A DNA stretch of 64,000 bases. It comes from JBAXPV01 sp037132075. GTDB lineage: Bacteria > Bacteroidota > Bacteroidia > Bacteroidales > CAIXZF01. Under the pieces are notes generated by a model that saw only the letters and a program-made list of their open reading frames with translations, searched no databases and was not told where the DNA came from. Positions 17,559 through 25,927 of the stretch are shown here, in pieces (the first letter of the stretch is position 1; every line of letters begins with the position of its first letter). The position numbers and the translations under genes are program-made. The DNA lies in assembly GCA_037132075.1 (NCBI GenBank), contig JBAXPV010000004.1, positions 62,001 through 126,000 on the forward strand. Reading direction: 5' to 3'.

Positions 17559-19820
17559 ATGAAAAGTACATTCAATTTGAAGTTTAGCATTATTCTTTCT
17601 TTTGGATTTTTATTACTCATAGCAAAACCTTCCTTTGCCCAGTATTTTCTATGGGATAATCACCTTTGCACCACGAATATTACGGGTATTGAACAAGAAG
17701 GAAACATCATGTGGCTTGCAACACATGGTGGCGGCTTGTTAAAGTATGACCAGATTACAGGGAATACAGTCTTTTTTAACAAGCACAATTCGGCCATACC
17801 CACAGTTATGTTAACCGTAATAGCCATTGACTCTCTCGGAAATAAATGGATAGGTACTGATGACGGGACCACTGGACTTATGTGTTACAATGGAACTACA
17901 TGGACCTGTTACAATACGCTCAATTCACCCCTTCCATCCAATATAATTCAAAGTATTCTTTTTAAAGGGGGAATCCTGTGGGTAGGAACCAAAATGGGGC
18001 TTGCACGTTTTGATGGAACAAGCTGGACTGTTTTTACATTGGTTACTTATGGAATGAATACTTATCCTGTTCACAATGTGAAAGATATAGCAATTGATTC
18101 TACAGCTAAACTATGGATCTGTTGTGACCAGATCGCATTAATGAAATTTGACGGATTAAACTGGACGATCTATAATTCAACTACCGTTCCGCTTTTTATG
18201 TCATTAAACTCTTACAATTGTGTCACGATTGATAAATATGGCAATATTTGGTGTGGTGGAGCGCCATCAGTTTATAAATTTAATGGTTCAATTTGGACTA
18301 TGTTCGCTAATCCAACTGGAGTTGCATTGGGTCATGCACAGGACATTAAAGCAGATACTTCAGGTAATATTTGGCTCCTTTCAGTTGGAAATTATTTGGT
18401 ACACTATGATGGCGTAAATTGGCTATACAATGGAATAGGCGCCAATCCTCCTTTTCAAATACCAGTCTCAGTTCCTGGTCCGATAACAGGCAAAATATAC
18501 TTAGATAATAATAATTCTGTTTGGGTAGGTTTGTGGTTTGGCCTGGCAAAATATAATGGGAGCTGGATTGATTATACCCCGGCCATACATTCAGACCTGA
18601 CAGCTGGTGGAATCAGCTCAGTGAATTATATACCTTCATCACAAAGCTTTTCAATCGGTGAATTCTTCAATTCCTTTTATGATTCTTATTATCCTCCAAG
18701 TTTTCCGGGATTCTTTGTTGGTTCAGGTCTGACAATATTTGATGGGATTAATTGGAACCAGTTTGATGTAAATGATTCCTGCCATCAGTATAGTTGTCTG
18801 TATAGCCTGAACAGCCGACCCTCAGATATCTGGATGGGAATCAGTAATGGTATTGCCCACTATGATGGAAGTGTTTTTACCAAACATTTCTGGAATACTC
18901 CCTGCAGTGCCTATGAATTAACCTTGGCGATTGCAAGAGATAATAATGCTGTATATACAGGAACAGATAAAGGCCATATTTACAAATACAACGGTTTGTT
19001 TTGGAGTTCTCTAAGCACCCCACTTAGTTTGATTTCTCCGGTAAACACTTTGGTTCTTAAGGAAAACTTCCTCTTTGCCGGTAGTCAAATGGGTTTGCTG
19101 CAATATGATACAGCAAGCACTACGTCTTTTGTATTTAATACTTCGAATTCACCTTTAGCTTCTGATACTATTAATGACATTCTGCCGGGAAAACCTTTGT
19201 GGATCGCCACTGACAGAGGCCTGGTCAGCACCGACCTTTCACTATGGACGACCTATAACACATCAAACTCAGGAATTCCGTCCAATATGATCAGTTGTAT
19301 TACCAAAGACAGTCTTCAGAATATTTGGTTGGGAACCAAAGGTTATGGAGTGGCTATGTTCGATGGTAATAACTTTACAGTTTACAATACCGCAAATTCC
19401 GGCCTGACCGATAACTACATTACTGATATCGTGACCGATGACGACAATAACATCTGGATTGGAACCTATGATGGCGGATTATGCACTTTCAAATATGGTT
19501 TATGGTTATCCGAGAATCAATCGCTTCAAAATTCCTGGAAAAAAGACAATCCGGCAATGACCATCAGCCCGAATCCATTTCAAACAACAACCAAGATCCA
19601 TATTTCATTAAATCACCCGGGCGAGGCATCATTGTGCATTTTCAATAGCCTTGGTCAACAAATAAAAACCTTTTTTACCGACAAAGCATGTCCTGAAAAG
19701 TTCGACATTTTTTGGGATGGAAATAATGATGCCGGGATGAAAGTATGTCCGGGAGTGTATTTTTGTAGTTTGGTTTTTGATGGACGCAATGAATCTGAAA
19801 GGATTGTGATTGTTAGATGA
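17559..19820 (+). CDS. Two-component-regulator-type propeller protein with sorting domain
   Basis: About 753-aa secreted protein. The chosen ATG gives MKSTFNLKFSIILSFGFLLL and cleavage near PSFAQ; the frame upstream (to 17484) only reads through an intergenic repeat. The mature part contains many propeller repeats of the type NIWxGTxxGLAxFDGxxWTVYNT, such as GNKWIGTDDGT, LWVGTKMGLARFDG, IWLGTKGYGVAMFDG and IWIGTYDGGLCTF. These are the reg_prop repeats of hybrid two-component sensors, but no kinase follows. The C-terminus (ISPNPFQTTTKIHISL, FNSLGQQIKTFF, WDGNNDAGMKVCPGVYFCSL) is a FlgD-like/type A T9SS sorting domain, so it is an extracellular propeller, not a sensor kinase. Ligand unknown. 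Confidence 0.82.
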   Translation: MKSTFNLKFSIILSFGFLLLIAKPSFAQYFLWDNHLCTTNITGIEQEGNIMWLATHGGGLLKYDQITGNTVFFNKHNSAIPTVMLTVIAIDSLGNKWIGTDDGTTGLMCYNGTTWTCYNTLNSPLPSNIIQSILFKGGILWVGTKMGLARFDGTSWTVFTLVTYGMNTYPVHNVKDIAIDSTAKLWICCDQIALMKFDGLNWTIYNSTTVPLFMSLNSYNCVTIDKYGNIWCGGAPSVYKFNGSIWTMFANPTGVALGHAQDIKADTSGNIWLLSVGNYLVHYDGVNWLYNGIGANPPFQIPVSVPGPITGKIYLDNNNSVWVGLWFGLAKYNGSWIDYTPAIHSDLTAGGISSVNYIPSSQSFSIGEFFNSFYDSYYPPSFPGFFVGSGLTIFDGINWNQFDVNDSCHQYSCLYSLNSRPSDIWMGISNGIAHYDGSVFTKHFWNTPCSAYELTLAIARDNNAVYTGTDKGHIYKYNGLFWSSLSTPLSLISPVNTLVLKENFLFAGSQMGLLQYDTASTTSFVFNTSNSPLASDTINDILPGKPLWIATDRGLVSTDLSLWTTYNTSNSGIPSNMISCITKDSLQNIWLGTKGYGVAMFDGNNFTVYNTANSGLTDNYITDIVTDDDNNIWIGTYDGGLCTFKYGLWLSENQSLQNSWKKDNPAMTISPNPFQTTTKIHISLNHPGEASLCIFNSLGQQIKTFFTDKACPEKFDIFWDGNNDAGMKVCPGVYFCSLVFDGRNESERIVIVR

Positions 19821-19854
19821 TGTGCCAGTGTGTCAATCTGCCGATAAGTTTGCT

Positions 19855-19902
19855 CGAAGGGTCACCCCTCGCCCAATTTGGGAGAGGGGTCGGGGGAGAG
19901 GG
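19855..19902. repeat. Palindromic CCCCTC/GAGGGG intergenic repeat
   Basis: CACCCCTCGCCCAATTTGGG followed by AGAGGGGTCGGGGGAGAGGG folds as an imperfect palindrome just downstream of the 3' end of rnpB (minus strand) and of the plus-strand propeller gene. It could terminate both and resembles a dispersed repeat of environmental genomes. Confidence 0.5.
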
Positions 19903-19914
19903 CAGCATCCCGGC

Positions 19915-20314
19915 GCCCGGTCAGCAACCATATAAGCCGGATTCTGTTCCCCGCCGAAGCGAGACTCCTGTCATTTATCTTGCCCTGCCGTCACCAGCAG
20001 GATCTAACGACCTACCCTCCGGGATCGGGCGAGCAGCCCTTAAGACGACCGAAATCGCCTGCCCCGGTATATTTGGCCTTTCAACCCATAAGGTTTACCC
20101 CCGGAAGAAGTCACCTCCCTCCGCCGTGAGCTCTTACCTCACATTTTCACCCTTACCTTCCCGCAGAACGGGATGGCGGTAATTCTCTGTGGCACTCTCT
20201 GTTACCCCGCTTTTGGCGAAGCACCTTCCCGTTAGGAAGTATGGCGCTCTGTGTTGCCCGGACTTTCCTCTACAAACCGAAGTTTGCAGCGACAAGACAG
20301 GCTGCTGACCGGGC
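19915..20314 (-). ncRNA. rnpB: RNase P RNA, bacterial class A
   Basis: About 400-nt catalytic RNA that trims the 5' leader of tRNA precursors. On the minus strand the ends pair as helix P1: GCCCGGTCAGCAGCC at the 5' end with GGTTGCTGACCGGGC at the 3' end. The universally conserved GAGGAAAGTCCGGGC follows shortly after the 5' end and leads into AACACAGAGCGCCA. AGAGTGCCACAGAGAATTAC lies internally, and the 3' end has ACAGAATCCGGCTTAT. These are the CR-I, CR-IV and CR-V type motifs of RNase P RNA. The exact ends are estimated from P1. It begins only about 17 nt after the stop of the DUF2027-Smr gene on the same strand. Plus-strand open frames here are meaningless. Confidence 0.96.
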
Positions 20315-20330
20315 TCCGGACCTGCCGGAG

Positions 20331-21413
20331 CTATCTGTTGTGAAAAATATTTACTTCTATCGCACCCACTCCATATTTCGCCATGGATGCCTGGCGATGT
20401 TCCAGTCCTTTGTATCCGTCAAGAATCATCTTAATCTCACTCTTCAGGGTTCCGCTTCCGACACCATGAATAAAGATGACTTTGCGGTAACCGTTCGACA
20501 GTGCACTTTCCAATGCCCTGCTGAAGTAATCCAGCTGAATATTCAAAATATGTGCCGTATCCAGCGTATGTGAATCCTCGATCAGCTCTTCAATATGAAG
20601 ATCAACTTCTGCTTCATTGGCCGCTGTACGGTGCTTGTCAATCAAAGGAGCTTCATGATAAATCTCCGCACCGGATGAGGTGCTTTCCAGGTGACCATAT
20701 TTCGGATCAAGATCAGTTTTGTCAAGTGCAGCCTGTTTGCTTAACTCGCCAATTGTGACAATTAATGCTTTTCCATCCAAGACATTCATGTCTGTGTAAT
20801 TTTCCTCTTTGACAAAACGACTCCCTTTTGCATCAAAGCTGCTGCTGACAGGCAAAAGCACTTTTTTATTTGTCTCTTTGTAAAACAAAACCTGCAAAAT
20901 ACCCCGGTTCCAGGCATTGATCTCTTCACGTTCAATGGTCTGAAGATAGATTTTCGATGCAGGCGGGATGCTGTCATTGTCCATGCCGGTAAAACTGCCG
21001 TCTTCTTCCCGAAGGAAATAGGCATACATCAGGTCATAATCAGTATGATTCACAATGTAAAGATCCAGCTTGCCGGTGATCAGCCACTTTTGGTTGTGGG
21101 GAAGGAAAACAAGGTAAACACCCCGGGCCAGCGTCTTCTTTCCGGCAATATTTACCAGCGGACTGATTCTTTCAGGGGTTTCCCCCGAATCATCATCTTC
21201 CTCGTGTTTGGGAAGTGTCACATTGAAATCTTCTTTGAAAAACTTCTGGGAAAAACTCGTCGGCTGAATGAGGATTAGGTCAGACGCCAGGGTAGGGATC
21301 TCAAAACCACTCTCAATTGCAACATTAACCAGGGCAGGGGATATGATCTTTGACACAACACCACCACCTTTCTGGTTTAAAAACTTAACTTTATCGCCTA
21401 TTTTAAATAACAT
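20331..21413 (-). CDS. DUF2027 domain and Smr domain protein
   Basis: 360-aa cytosolic protein. The N-terminal part (1-80) begins MLFKIGDKVKFLNQKGGGVV, the small barrel-like start of Bacteroidota DUF2027 proteins. A middle beta-rich domain follows (about 85-215, LDLYIVNHTDYDLMYAYFL). A C-terminal Smr domain spans 269-360, with the DLH motif at 271-273 and HGVGSG at 316-321. Smr domains occur in MutS2 and in stand-alone nucleases that nick DNA or cleave RNA on stalled ribosomes, so a nuclease or ribosome-rescue role is possible but unproven for this architecture. A perfect TATCTTTG -7 box lies only 4 nt before the ATG, which implies a leaderless or nearly leaderless mRNA. rnpB follows directly. 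Confidence 0.87.
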   Translation of the reverse strand: MLFKIGDKVKFLNQKGGGVVSKIISPALVNVAIESGFEIPTLASDLILIQPTSFSQKFFKEDFNVTLPKHEEDDDSGETPERISPLVNIAGKKTLARGVYLVFLPHNQKWLITGKLDLYIVNHTDYDLMYAYFLREEDGSFTGMDNDSIPPASKIYLQTIEREEINAWNRGILQVLFYKETNKKVLLPVSSSFDAKGSRFVKEENYTDMNVLDGKALIVTIGELSKQAALDKTDLDPKYGHLESTSSGAEIYHEAPLIDKHRTAANEAEVDLHIEELIEDSHTLDTAHILNIQLDYFSRALESALSNGYRKVIFIHGVGSGTLKSEIKMILDGYKGLEHRQASMAKYGVGAIEVNIFHNR

Positions 21414-21417
21414 GCCG

Positions 21418-21425
21418 CAAAGATA
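21418..21425 (-). promoter_or_regulatory. -7 promoter element of the DUF2027-Smr gene
   Basis: TATCTTTG on the minus strand is a perfect TAnnTTTG match, separated from the ATG by CGGC. Transcription should start at or next to the ATG. No TTG is seen at the usual 19-nt distance upstream. Confidence 0.5.
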
Positions 21426-21553
21426 CGGTTTTCAGGCAAGGATTTATCAGAAGTATGTCGATACAGGACAACTATATTACATAAACAAGTGTCTGTTGTA
21501 TGGTGTTTTTCTAGAAATATTAAACTAGCTATCAGATCTTAAAACTAAAAAAC

Positions 21554-22333
21554 ATGACCGCCAGAAAATTACTGCCAATCACTTTTTTGTTCTTTCTGTT
21601 CATCATTGCATGTAAAGATGATAAAGAACAGTCCTTCAGCAAAATGTCATTTGTCTTCTCTCATGAAGTAAACGGAGTTCCGCTAGTATTCGATACGCTA
21701 AAGTATGTTAATGATGCCGGAAATCATTATATGGTCAATGACATACAGTATTTTATTTCAAATATGACCCTTTATAAAGATGGTGGCAAATCCTATAAGA
21801 TTAAGGATGCTGACTATACCCATTATGTCGATACATACCTGCCCAATACCTTTAGCTGGATTGTTCCGGATCAGATTGAAATCGGAACGTATGATTCTTT
21901 AAATTTCATCCTCGGATTAGATCAACAACTTAATAAAACCGGCTATTTTGTCAATCCCCCGCAGGTTGATATGTTCTGGCCTGATGTCATGGGCGGCGGA
22001 TTTCACTATTTGAAAATGAACGGCAAATGGTTGCAGCCTTCCGGACAGGAATATCCCTTTAACTTTCATATGGGTATTGGAATGGAGATAGTTGGGAATG
22101 ATACCACTTTCATCCCGAATTTTGTAAAAGTATCGCTGCCGGCTTCTGTGTTTAGTGTCAAAGAAGGCGTTACGACAAAGATTGCGATAAAAATGAATAT
22201 TGAAAGCTGGTTTAGAACACCTCATTTGTGGAATTGGGATAGTATTGGTGGCGCAATTATGATGAATCAAAGCGCCATGAATTGGGCGAAAGAAAATGGT
22301 GCTGATGTGTTTTCGATGAGTGTTTTACCTTAA
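21554..22333 (+). CDS. MbnP-like copper-binding lipoprotein
   Basis: 259-aa protein with a lipoprotein signal (MTARKLLPITFLFFLFIIAC; lipobox Cys20), so it is probably anchored in the periplasm or on the surface. The mature part matches the MbnP-like domain: SFVFSHEVNGVPLVFD (32-47), NDIQYFISNMTLYKDGG (62-78), LNFILGLDQQLN and the VDMFWPDVMGGGFHYLKMNG segment (138-157). In methanotroph MbnP, a Trp is oxidised to kynurenine by the partner di-haem enzyme MbnH and then helps bind Cu(I); Trp142 in the MFWP segment is a candidate here by position only. The next gene, 15 bp downstream, encodes an MbnH/MauG-type di-haem peroxidase, matching the known pairing. A copper function is inferred from the family. 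Confidence 0.82.
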   Translation: MTARKLLPITFLFFLFIIACKDDKEQSFSKMSFVFSHEVNGVPLVFDTLKYVNDAGNHYMVNDIQYFISNMTLYKDGGKSYKIKDADYTHYVDTYLPNTFSWIVPDQIEIGTYDSLNFILGLDQQLNKTGYFVNPPQVDMFWPDVMGGGFHYLKMNGKWLQPSGQEYPFNFHMGIGMEIVGNDTTFIPNFVKVSLPASVFSVKEGVTTKIAIKMNIESWFRTPHLWNWDSIGGAIMMNQSAMNWAKENGADVFSMSVLP

Positions 22334-22348
22334 AAACAAATATAATAG

Positions 22349-23521
22349 ATGGTGATGAAATTTAAATTTTGGGGAATAGTAGCAGGAATGACTTTGTTTT
22401 CTGTTTTTATGGCGTGCAACCATGAGACTGATGCGCCATCTGCGCCTAAGCCAACCCCTTATCAGATAGAGATTCCTAAATTCTTCCCGACGCTCTTGAA
22501 TATTACACCCGACAATCCCATGACAGAGGAAGGGATTGCATTAGGTCGCTATCTTTTTTATGATGGTCGCCTTAGTGGAAGAACAGAGCCTGATTCCATG
22601 ATGACTTGCGGAACATGCCATGTGCAGTCAAGTGCTTTTGAATGTGGCATTAACAACCCAAGTTTTCCAGGTGGACATCCACACGGGATTACCGGGATTT
22701 TTACACCTCATTATATGACACCCATGATCAACCTGGTGTGGAATTCAAACGGATATTTCTGGAATGGCATGATATGCCCACAAAATCCAAGTCCGATCAA
22801 AAGGACCCTTGAAGATGTCGTTTATTTAGGGTTAATCGCCCCACACGAGTTGCATGGTGATTCAAACAAGACTACAGCATTGATCCAGAGTATTCCGGGC
22901 TATCCAGAGTTATTTGAGAAAGCTTTCGGGACGAAGACGGTTACCTTTAAGAATATTGAAAGGGCTGTAGCCCAGTTTATTCGCACGATTAACTCCTCAA
23001 ATACGAAATTCGACAAATATATGCGTGGGGAGACTCAGTTGTCACCGGCAGAATTACGCGGTTATGTGGTTTTTACCACCGAGAACGCCGGCGACTGTTT
23101 CCATTGCCACGGTGCCAGCGGAAATCCATTGTTTACTTCCAACCTGTTTTATAACAATGGAAAAGATACCATTTTTACCGGAATTTATGAAGATGCCCGT
23201 GACCGTTATCATTTTACAGGTGATCCTAAAGATATTGGTGCCTACAAGGCCCCTACCTTACGAAATGTTGCACTGACCGCTCCGTACATGCATGATGGAC
23301 GCTTCACTACTTTAGACCAGGTGATTGAGTTTTATTCCACAGGAGTTGTTTGGTCCCCTTCAATCAGCCCATTGATGCATCATGTCGTAACCGGCGGTGC
23401 TCAGCTAACCCAAATGCAGAAATCAGATTTGAAAGCCTTTCTTTATTCTCTTACCGATTCTGTATTAATAAAATCACCCAGTTTGTCCCGCCCGGCCACT
23501 ATGCCTGACGGATCCAAATAG
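22349..23521 (+). CDS. Di-haem cytochrome c peroxidase / MauG-MbnH-like lipoprotein
   Basis: 390-aa (or 388 from the second ATG at 22355) lipoprotein with a lipobox ending in FMAC (Cys23). Two c-type haem sites are visible: CGTCH at 87-91 and CFHCH at 250-254. FKNIERAVAQFIRTI (200-214) and the C-terminal APTLRNVALTAPYMHDGRF (301-319, with a possible axial Met314) are characteristic of bacterial cytochrome c peroxidases and the MauG/MbnH branch. It lies 15 bp after the MbnP-like gene, so the two are almost surely co-transcribed. Either H2O2 detoxification or modification of a Trp in the MbnP partner is possible; the neighbourhood favours the latter. Haem attachment needs the Ccm system encoded elsewhere. 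Confidence 0.9.
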   Translation: MVMKFKFWGIVAGMTLFSVFMACNHETDAPSAPKPTPYQIEIPKFFPTLLNITPDNPMTEEGIALGRYLFYDGRLSGRTEPDSMMTCGTCHVQSSAFECGINNPSFPGGHPHGITGIFTPHYMTPMINLVWNSNGYFWNGMICPQNPSPIKRTLEDVVYLGLIAPHELHGDSNKTTALIQSIPGYPELFEKAFGTKTVTFKNIERAVAQFIRTINSSNTKFDKYMRGETQLSPAELRGYVVFTTENAGDCFHCHGASGNPLFTSNLFYNNGKDTIFTGIYEDARDRYHFTGDPKDIGAYKAPTLRNVALTAPYMHDGRFTTLDQVIEFYSTGVVWSPSISPLMHHVVTGGAQLTQMQKSDLKAFLYSLTDSVLIKSPSLSRPATMPDGSK

Positions 23522-23526
23522 TTAAT

Positions 23527-25797
23527 TTATTTTTTTGGAGCAGGGGGATTTAATTTAGGCATTTCTTTTTGAGTTTCAGGCTTATTCCAATATTCAGGCA
23601 ATTCATCTTTTCTTGGATCAAAAGGATCTTCGATATTCAGCACCGGATCTCCTTGAGCGGGTTGCGGTGAAATGAATTTCATCCCCAGATTATAAAAAGT
23701 AAAAACCCAGATATCGGTTGCCTCATCAATTGATTTTGATACTGGTTTCCCTGCCCCATGCCCGGCTTTTGCGTCAATTCGTATGAGCTGAGGGTTATTG
23801 CCATCATTCTTTTCCTGCAAAGTAGCTGCAAACTTGAAAGAATGTGCAGGAACCACACGGTCATCATGATCTGCTGTTGTGATCAGTGTTGCAGGATAAT
23901 CGGTTCCGTTATGAAGGTTATGTAGCGGAGAGTATTTGTAAAGGTAATTGAAGCCTACTTTATCATCACTACAGCCGTAATCTGACTTCCATGCCCAGCC
24001 GATCGTGAATTTGTGATAACGAAGCATGTCCATAACGCCAACTGCAGGTAAGGCAACCTTGAATAAATCAGGGCGTTGCGTCATGCAAGCACCCACCAGC
24101 AATCCTCCGTTTGATCCTCCCTGGATCGCAAGTTTTTGGCTGCTGGTATAGCCTTGCTCAATCAAATATAGGGCGGCCTTTATAAAGTCATTAAAGACAT
24201 TTTGCTTCTTTTCAAGGATCCCGGCTTTGTGCCAGTCTTCCCCGAATTCGCCACCGCCACGTATATTTGCCATGGCATAAATGCCGCCATTTTCCAGGAA
24301 AAGCAATCTTGAAACACTAAAACTCGGAGTGAGACTGATGTTGAATCCGCCGTAACCATATAACAATGCCGGGTTGTTTCCGTCAAGCTTAAGATCCTTT
24401 TTGTACACAATAAACATCGGAATTTCGGGACCATCACTTGGGTATAATTCTTGTTTTACGATATAATCGTCAGGGTTAATGTCACCGGTTTTTGATGTAA
24501 ACCAGGAAGATTCCTGGTTCGAATTCAGGTCATTGTGGAAAATCTGTAAAGGATAAAGAAAAGAGGTAAAGCCGTAATAGAAATCATTTCTGTCGCTTTT
24601 CCCTGACAATCCACTGACACTTCCCAGGCTAGGTAGTGCGATAGTCTTTAAAAAATTGCCTGCGAGATTGTAAACATATAGTTTGTTACAGGCTTTATCC
24701 ATGGTTTTAACAACGACAAAGTCTTTCAGTAGCATTGCAGATTCGACGACTATAGTGCTTTCTACAGTGATGAAGTCTTTCCATTGGCCGGGCTCCGGGT
24801 TCTGGGGATCAATCAGGATCAGTCTGTAATTGGAAGAGTTTTTGTTGGTCCGGATAACCAGGTTCTTCCCGATTTTTCCAACAAATTCATAATCGTTGTT
24901 AAAGTCTGAAATGATTGTTTTAACAGAAGATTTCTTGCTGCTGAGGTCAAGAAACAACAAGGCATTTCCACTGGTAGATTCTGTAACAGAGATAATCAGG
25001 CAACTCCCGTCATCACTGACGTCTGCTGAATAGTTCCTTTTTGAAAACTGAGGATTTTCGAAAATGAGTTTATCTTTTTCCTGTTTGTCGCCAATTTTGT
25101 GATAATAAACTTTGTGGTATTCATTGGCTTTAGTTAATTCTGAGCCTTCTGAAGGTTTATCGTATCTGCTGTAATAAAAACCATTGTCTTTCCATGCAAT
25201 ACCAGAAAACTTTACCCATTTTATCTGATCCTCAGTTGTTTCTTTTGTTTTCAGGTCAATGACTCTGATTTCAGCCCAATCCGAACCACTGGTATTGCTC
25301 ATATAGGCGAGGTATTTTTCGTCGGGTGAAACTCTGTATTCAGAAAGTGCAATAGTCCCATCAGGGCTTAGCGTGTTTGGATCTAAGATTGGCACTGCCG
25401 GTGGATTTTTAGGATCCTCCATAAACAGGACGCTTTGGTTTTGAGTACCGGTATTGGCAGTATAAAATAAAAGGCTGCTTTCACAAGTAGGAACCGATCT
25501 TTTGGGGAAGTTCCACAATTGTGTCAGTCTTCTTTTAATAGGAATTCTTTCATGGATACGAGATAAATATTTCTCAGTATAACTATTCTGCATCTTTACC
25601 CAGGACATCACCTTTTCAGATTTGTCATCTTCGAGCCAGCGGTAAGGATCCGGGACTTTGTTTCCAAAATAATCATCTACAACGTCCTCTTTAAATGATG
25701 GAGGATATTCATGTGGAGGAACATTTTGTCCTTTACCCTGGAGTGAGATCATGACAATAAACAGACTTGCCAAAACAGATAGTTTTAATAAATTCAT
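23527..25797 (-). CDS. Prolyl oligopeptidase (S9A), exported
   Basis: About 756-aa serine peptidase that cleaves short peptides after proline. The chosen ATG gives MNLLKLSVLASLFIVMISLQ, a signal peptide with cleavage near GKGQ; seven more codons are open upstream without features. The N-terminal PYRWLEDDKSEKVMSWVKMQ is the family opening, followed by the seven-bladed propeller lid. The C-terminal alpha/beta hydrolase has GGSNGGLLVGA (catalytic Ser near 562), TTADHDDRVVPAHS (Asp near 646) and AKAGHGAGKP (His near 680). Length and order are complete. It is convergent with the di-haem gene (stop codons 5 bp apart) and divergent from the YD-repeat gene. A TAATTTTG -7 match lies at 25816-25823. 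Confidence 0.93.
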   Translation of the reverse strand: MNLLKLSVLASLFIVMISLQGKGQNVPPHEYPPSFKEDVVDDYFGNKVPDPYRWLEDDKSEKVMSWVKMQNSYTEKYLSRIHERIPIKRRLTQLWNFPKRSVPTCESSLLFYTANTGTQNQSVLFMEDPKNPPAVPILDPNTLSPDGTIALSEYRVSPDEKYLAYMSNTSGSDWAEIRVIDLKTKETTEDQIKWVKFSGIAWKDNGFYYSRYDKPSEGSELTKANEYHKVYYHKIGDKQEKDKLIFENPQFSKRNYSADVSDDGSCLIISVTESTSGNALLFLDLSSKKSSVKTIISDFNNDYEFVGKIGKNLVIRTNKNSSNYRLILIDPQNPEPGQWKDFITVESTIVVESAMLLKDFVVVKTMDKACNKLYVYNLAGNFLKTIALPSLGSVSGLSGKSDRNDFYYGFTSFLYPLQIFHNDLNSNQESSWFTSKTGDINPDDYIVKQELYPSDGPEIPMFIVYKKDLKLDGNNPALLYGYGGFNISLTPSFSVSRLLFLENGGIYAMANIRGGGEFGEDWHKAGILEKKQNVFNDFIKAALYLIEQGYTSSQKLAIQGGSNGGLLVGACMTQRPDLFKVALPAVGVMDMLRYHKFTIGWAWKSDYGCSDDKVGFNYLYKYSPLHNLHNGTDYPATLITTADHDDRVVPAHSFKFAATLQEKNDGNNPQLIRIDAKAGHGAGKPVSKSIDEATDIWVFTFYNLGMKFISPQPAQGDPVLNIEDPFDPRKDELPEYWNKPETQKEMPKLNPPAPKK

Positions 25798-25815
25798 ATG
25801 TTTTTTTTGAGGGGG

Positions 25816-25823
25816 CAAAATTA
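25816..25823 (-). promoter_or_regulatory. -7 promoter element of the prolyl oligopeptidase gene
   Basis: TAATTTTG on the minus strand matches TAnnTTTG and stands 19 bp before the preferred ATG at 25797. No convincing -33 TTG at 19 nt was found. Confidence 0.45.
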
Positions 25824-25878
25824 ATCATTTTTGAATGAATTTTAAGTCTTCAATCTGATCTGTATTTCTTAATGATGC

Positions 25879-25908
25879 TTGAAGGAAGGGAAAAAATCAT
25901 TATTTTTG
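25879..25908 (+). promoter_or_regulatory. Promoter of the YD-repeat-like gene
   Basis: TTG (25879-25881), exactly 19 nt, then TATTTTTG (25901-25908): a full match to the Bacteroidota consensus TTG-N19-TAnnTTTG. Transcription would start near 25914-25916, which excludes the ATG at 25910 and favours the one at 25928. Confidence 0.7.
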
Positions 25909-25927
25909 TATGCATTTTCCACTATTT

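Noticed and set aside
19817..20573. Plus-strand open frames of 83-121 codons downstream of the propeller gene
   Set aside because: They lie antisense to the RNase P RNA and to the end of the Smr gene and have no protein-family features.
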